Positions 6,285-8,113 of a stretch of DNA of 8,113 nt are shown in pieces. A program made the position numbers and the translations under genes. Under the pieces are notes generated by a model. That model was not told where the DNA came from and did not search any database. It saw only the letters and a list, made by a program, of their open reading frames with translations. Position 1 is the first letter of the stretch. Each line of letters begins with the position of its first letter. The DNA comes from an uncultured Campylobacter sp. (lineage in GTDB: Bacteria; Campylobacterota; Campylobacteria; Campylobacterales; Campylobacteraceae), in the NCBI RefSeq assembly GCF_938031315.1, contig NZ_CALHHT010000083.1, positions 1-8,113 of the forward strand, read 5' to 3'.

Positions 6285-7478
6285 TTAATGCGGGCAGATC
6301 TTTAGCGCATCTTTCAGCCGCCCTAGCCCGTCTTTTAGCAGCGCCCTAGAGGTCGCGATATTTAGGCGCAAAAATTTCTCGCCGCCCTTGCCGTATTGCG
6401 CGCCGCAGGAGAGATACAGCCCCGTTTTTTCGCGGATGAAGCGCGCAAGCTCCGCGCTATCCTGCGTGTAAGCGCCCGCATCGAGCCACATCAGATAGGT
6501 CGCGTCTTGCGGCACGACATGCACCTGCGGAAGCTCACGCGCAATAAATTCCGTCGCGAATTTGCGATTTTCGCTGAGGTATTCGCGCAAGGCGTCCAGC
6601 CACGCCGCACCCTTCGTAAATGCGGCGATCGCGCCCTGCACTGCGAAAAAATTCGGCTCGGCGATGTCGTCGGAATTTAGCGCCTTTGAAATTTTATGAC
6701 GCAAGCGCTTATCTGCGGCAAAGACCGCCGCACTTTGCAGCCCCGCGATATTAAACGCCTTCGTGGGAGCGATTATGGAAGCTGAAATTTTCTCGCACGT
6801 CTCGCTCGCGGCAGCAAAAGGCGTGTAACGCACGCCGGGCTCGGTCAGATCGCAATGCACCTCATCGCTAAGCACCGTCACGCCGTGCTTTTCGCACAGC
6901 TCGCCGATACGAGCAAGGTCATCCCTGCTAAAAGTGCGGCCGACCGGATTGTGCGGATTGCAAAGGATAAAAAGCGTCGTCTGCGGATCGGCTAGCTTAG
7001 CCTGTAGATCCTCCCAATCGATGCTATAATCGCCGTTAGCGTAGGCAAGCTCGTTTTCTATCGGCACGCGGGCGGCGTTTTTGATGCAGTAGTAAAAGCA
7101 GTTGTAAACGGGGCTCATCAACAGCACGTTTTCGGCGGGCGAGGTGAGTTTGCGGATGATCGAATCGATCGCAGGCAGCGTGCCGCTAGCATAGATCAGC
7201 CACTCCTTTTGGATTTCATAATCGTGGCGCGCGAGCCACCAGCCTTGATACGCGCTGCGCCACTCATCATCCACAAGCGAATAGCCCAAAACTCGCTCAT
7301 TTAGCCGCTTTTGCAGAGCCTCGATGATCTCGGGCGCTACGGCAAAGTCCATATCCGCGACCCACATCGGAAGCTCATTCTCGCCTACGTCCCATTTAAG
7401 CGACTTCGTGCCGCGGCGATTCGGCAGGGTGTCGAAGTCGTATTTCTCCTTGCCGCTTATAAAATCAAAAAGTCCCAT
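6285..7478 (-). CDS. MalY/PatB-family PLP-dependent C-S lyase (cystathionine beta-lyase type)
   Basis: This 397-residue fold-type I PLP enzyme is full length for the MalY/PatB group. Family members cleave the C-S bond of cystathionine (to homocysteine, pyruvate and ammonia) and often of cysteine (to H2S). Visible features are the opening KWDVGENELPMWVADMDF, the aromatic Tyr125 in SPVYNCF, CNPHNPVGR (Asn177) and SDEVH, with Asp205 for the pyridine nitrogen. Lys240 in APTKAFNIAGLQ is the Schiff-base lysine, and Arg371 in FLRLNIA should bind the substrate carboxylate. All key residues are intact. The ATG is one base after the stop of the preceding DUF3737 gene (TAA-G-ATG), with AAGGGCG overlapping that stop as ribosome binding site, so the two are cotranscribed and probably coupled. 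An aminotransferase role is less likely but cannot be excluded. malY or patB would be the symbol. Confidence 0.9.
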   Translation of the reverse strand: MGLFDFISGKEKYDFDTLPNRRGTKSLKWDVGENELPMWVADMDFAVAPEIIEALQKRLNERVLGYSLVDDEWRSAYQGWWLARHDYEIQKEWLIYASGTLPAIDSIIRKLTSPAENVLLMSPVYNCFYYCIKNAARVPIENELAYANGDYSIDWEDLQAKLADPQTTLFILCNPHNPVGRTFSRDDLARIGELCEKHGVTVLSDEVHCDLTEPGVRYTPFAAASETCEKISASIIAPTKAFNIAGLQSAAVFAADKRLRHKISKALNSDDIAEPNFFAVQGAIAAFTKGAAWLDALREYLSENRKFATEFIARELPQVHVVPQDATYLMWLDAGAYTQDSAELARFIREKTGLYLSCGAQYGKGGEKFLRLNIATSRALLKDGLGRLKDALKICPH

Positions 7479-7479
7479 C

Positions 7480-8113
7480 TTACGCCCTTAATTCAGTAAT
7501 GATTTCAGTTTTAGACGCGTCCGTTGCGCCATCTAGGATCAGCTCGCCGATGCTTACCGCGCGGATTAGCCCGCTACTTGGATTTTTGACGCTATCGATC
7601 GCGCCTTTTACCTCGGCATGCACGTCGCTGTATTCAAACGCTAGCGTCGTATTTATTAGCTCGCAGTCTTGCAAGCGTAAATTTTGCATATAGCAAAAGC
7701 CCTGCAGGCTCTCGATCTTGCAGTTTCGTAGCGTTACGTTTTTGGAATTCCACCCAAAGTATTCGCCCGCGATGAAGCAGTCCTCGATGAGGATATTTTC
7801 GCAGTTCCAAAACGCGTCCTTGGAGAGGAGTTTGGAATTTTTGATCGTTACGTTTCTGCAGCCGTCGAAGCAGTAATCCCCAAAAAGCGATAGATTTTCG
7901 ATGCTTAAGCTTTCGCAATCAAGCCCGAAATACGCGCCCTTTGCGGTGACGTTTTTTAGCGTGACGTCGCTGCAGTGCCACAAGGTCTCTTGTGCGTCGT
8001 GAAATTCTACGTTTTGCAGCGCGGCGTCTTTTAGATGCGGCGCGATCGATAGCGAAAAGCCGAGATTGTTTATCGCAAGCGGGCGACCTTTGGCGTCTAA
8101 AATTTGACCGCGC
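7480..8113 (-). CDS. DUF3737-type right-handed beta-helix protein, 5' end outside the window
   Basis: The frame is open to the right edge (211 codons visible). The TTG at 7983 is an internal Leu codon, not a start, because coding text continues upstream (NVEFHDAQETLWHCSDV). The sequence matches the DUF3737 pattern as I know it: ETLWHC, NVTAKGAYFG, KNSKLLSKDAFWNCENI, AGEYFGWNSKNVTL, INTTLAFEYSDV and the ending IDSVKNPSSG. It contains six consecutive 19-residue rungs, which indicates a parallel beta-helix like those of carbohydrate-active or surface proteins. No signal peptide can be judged because the N-terminus is missing. Biochemical function of the family is unknown to me. It is the upstream partner of the C-S lyase gene, with a 1-nt gap. 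Confidence 0.85.
   Translation of the reverse strand, partial: RGQILDAKGRPLAINNLGFSLSIAPHLKDAALQNVEFHDAQETLWHCSDVTLKNVTAKGAYFGLDCESLSIENLSLFGDYCFDGCRNVTIKNSKLLSKDAFWNCENILIEDCFIAGEYFGWNSKNVTLRNCKIESLQGFCYMQNLRLQDCELINTTLAFEYSDVHAEVKGAIDSVKNPSSGLIRAVSIGELILDGATDASKTEIITELRA
7633..7974 (-). repeat. Six tandem 19-residue beta-helix rungs within the DUF3737 protein
   Basis: Rungs begin CSDVTLKNV, CESLSIENL, CRNVTIKNS, CENILIEDC, SKNVTLRNC and MQNLRLQDC, each exactly 19 residues (57 nt) long. The pattern is x-N-h-x-h-x-N/D with aliphatics at rung positions 4 and 6 and Asn/Asp at 8. Cys stacks at position 1 in four rungs and at position 9 in three. The repeat is at protein level; DNA identity between rungs is low. 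Confidence 0.8.

Noticed and set aside
7981..7983. TTG as the start of the DUF3737 protein
   Set aside because: The frame stays open for 43 more codons to the window edge, with beta-helix-like text upstream, so the codon is internal.

Overview
The window looks like chromosomal DNA of a Campylobacter-type member of the Campylobacterota. The base composition is mixed: GC-rich codons are interspersed with very frequent AAATTT/AAATTTTA words. An A/T-rich leader with a perfect TATAAT and no recognisable -35 box lies upstream of the transporter operon, and the solute-binding protein closely resembles Campylobacter CjaA. The GC-rich codon use suggests one of the higher-GC oral-type species (C. gracilis-like) rather than C. 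jejuni. The species is inference.

Left part, plus strand. Positions 1-975 are the 3' part of a SLC13/DASS-family Na+/carboxylate (or related anion) transporter, cut by the window edge, followed by a weak hairpin. From 1142 to 4072 there is a compact four-gene operon: two polar-amino-acid ABC permeases, the ABC ATPase and a lipoprotein solute-binding protein. Spacings are 2 nt, a 1-nt TGATG overlap and 20 nt. The binding protein resembles CjaA, the cysteine-binding protein of C. jejuni, so cysteine is the most likely substrate.

Middle. About 640 nt (4073-4711) hold no convincing intact gene but contain a run of hairpins and a possible gene relic just before 4712.

Right part, minus strand. 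Reading leftwards from the right edge come a DUF3737-type beta-helix protein (partial), a MalY/PatB-family PLP-dependent C-S lyase one base after it, a ~190-nt spacer with AAATTT-centred palindromes, and a membrane protein with a C-terminal DUF3137-like domain.

Functionally, a cysteine-type importer and a C-S lyase (which can act on cystathionine or cysteine) lie a few kilobases apart on opposite strands. This suggests a local theme of sulfur amino acid uptake and use, although nothing in the sequence shows they are co-regulated. No RNA gene, CRISPR array, insertion sequence or phage gene was seen. I see no clear sign of a wholly new system. The least explained parts are the hairpin-rich gap and the DUF3737-malY pairing.
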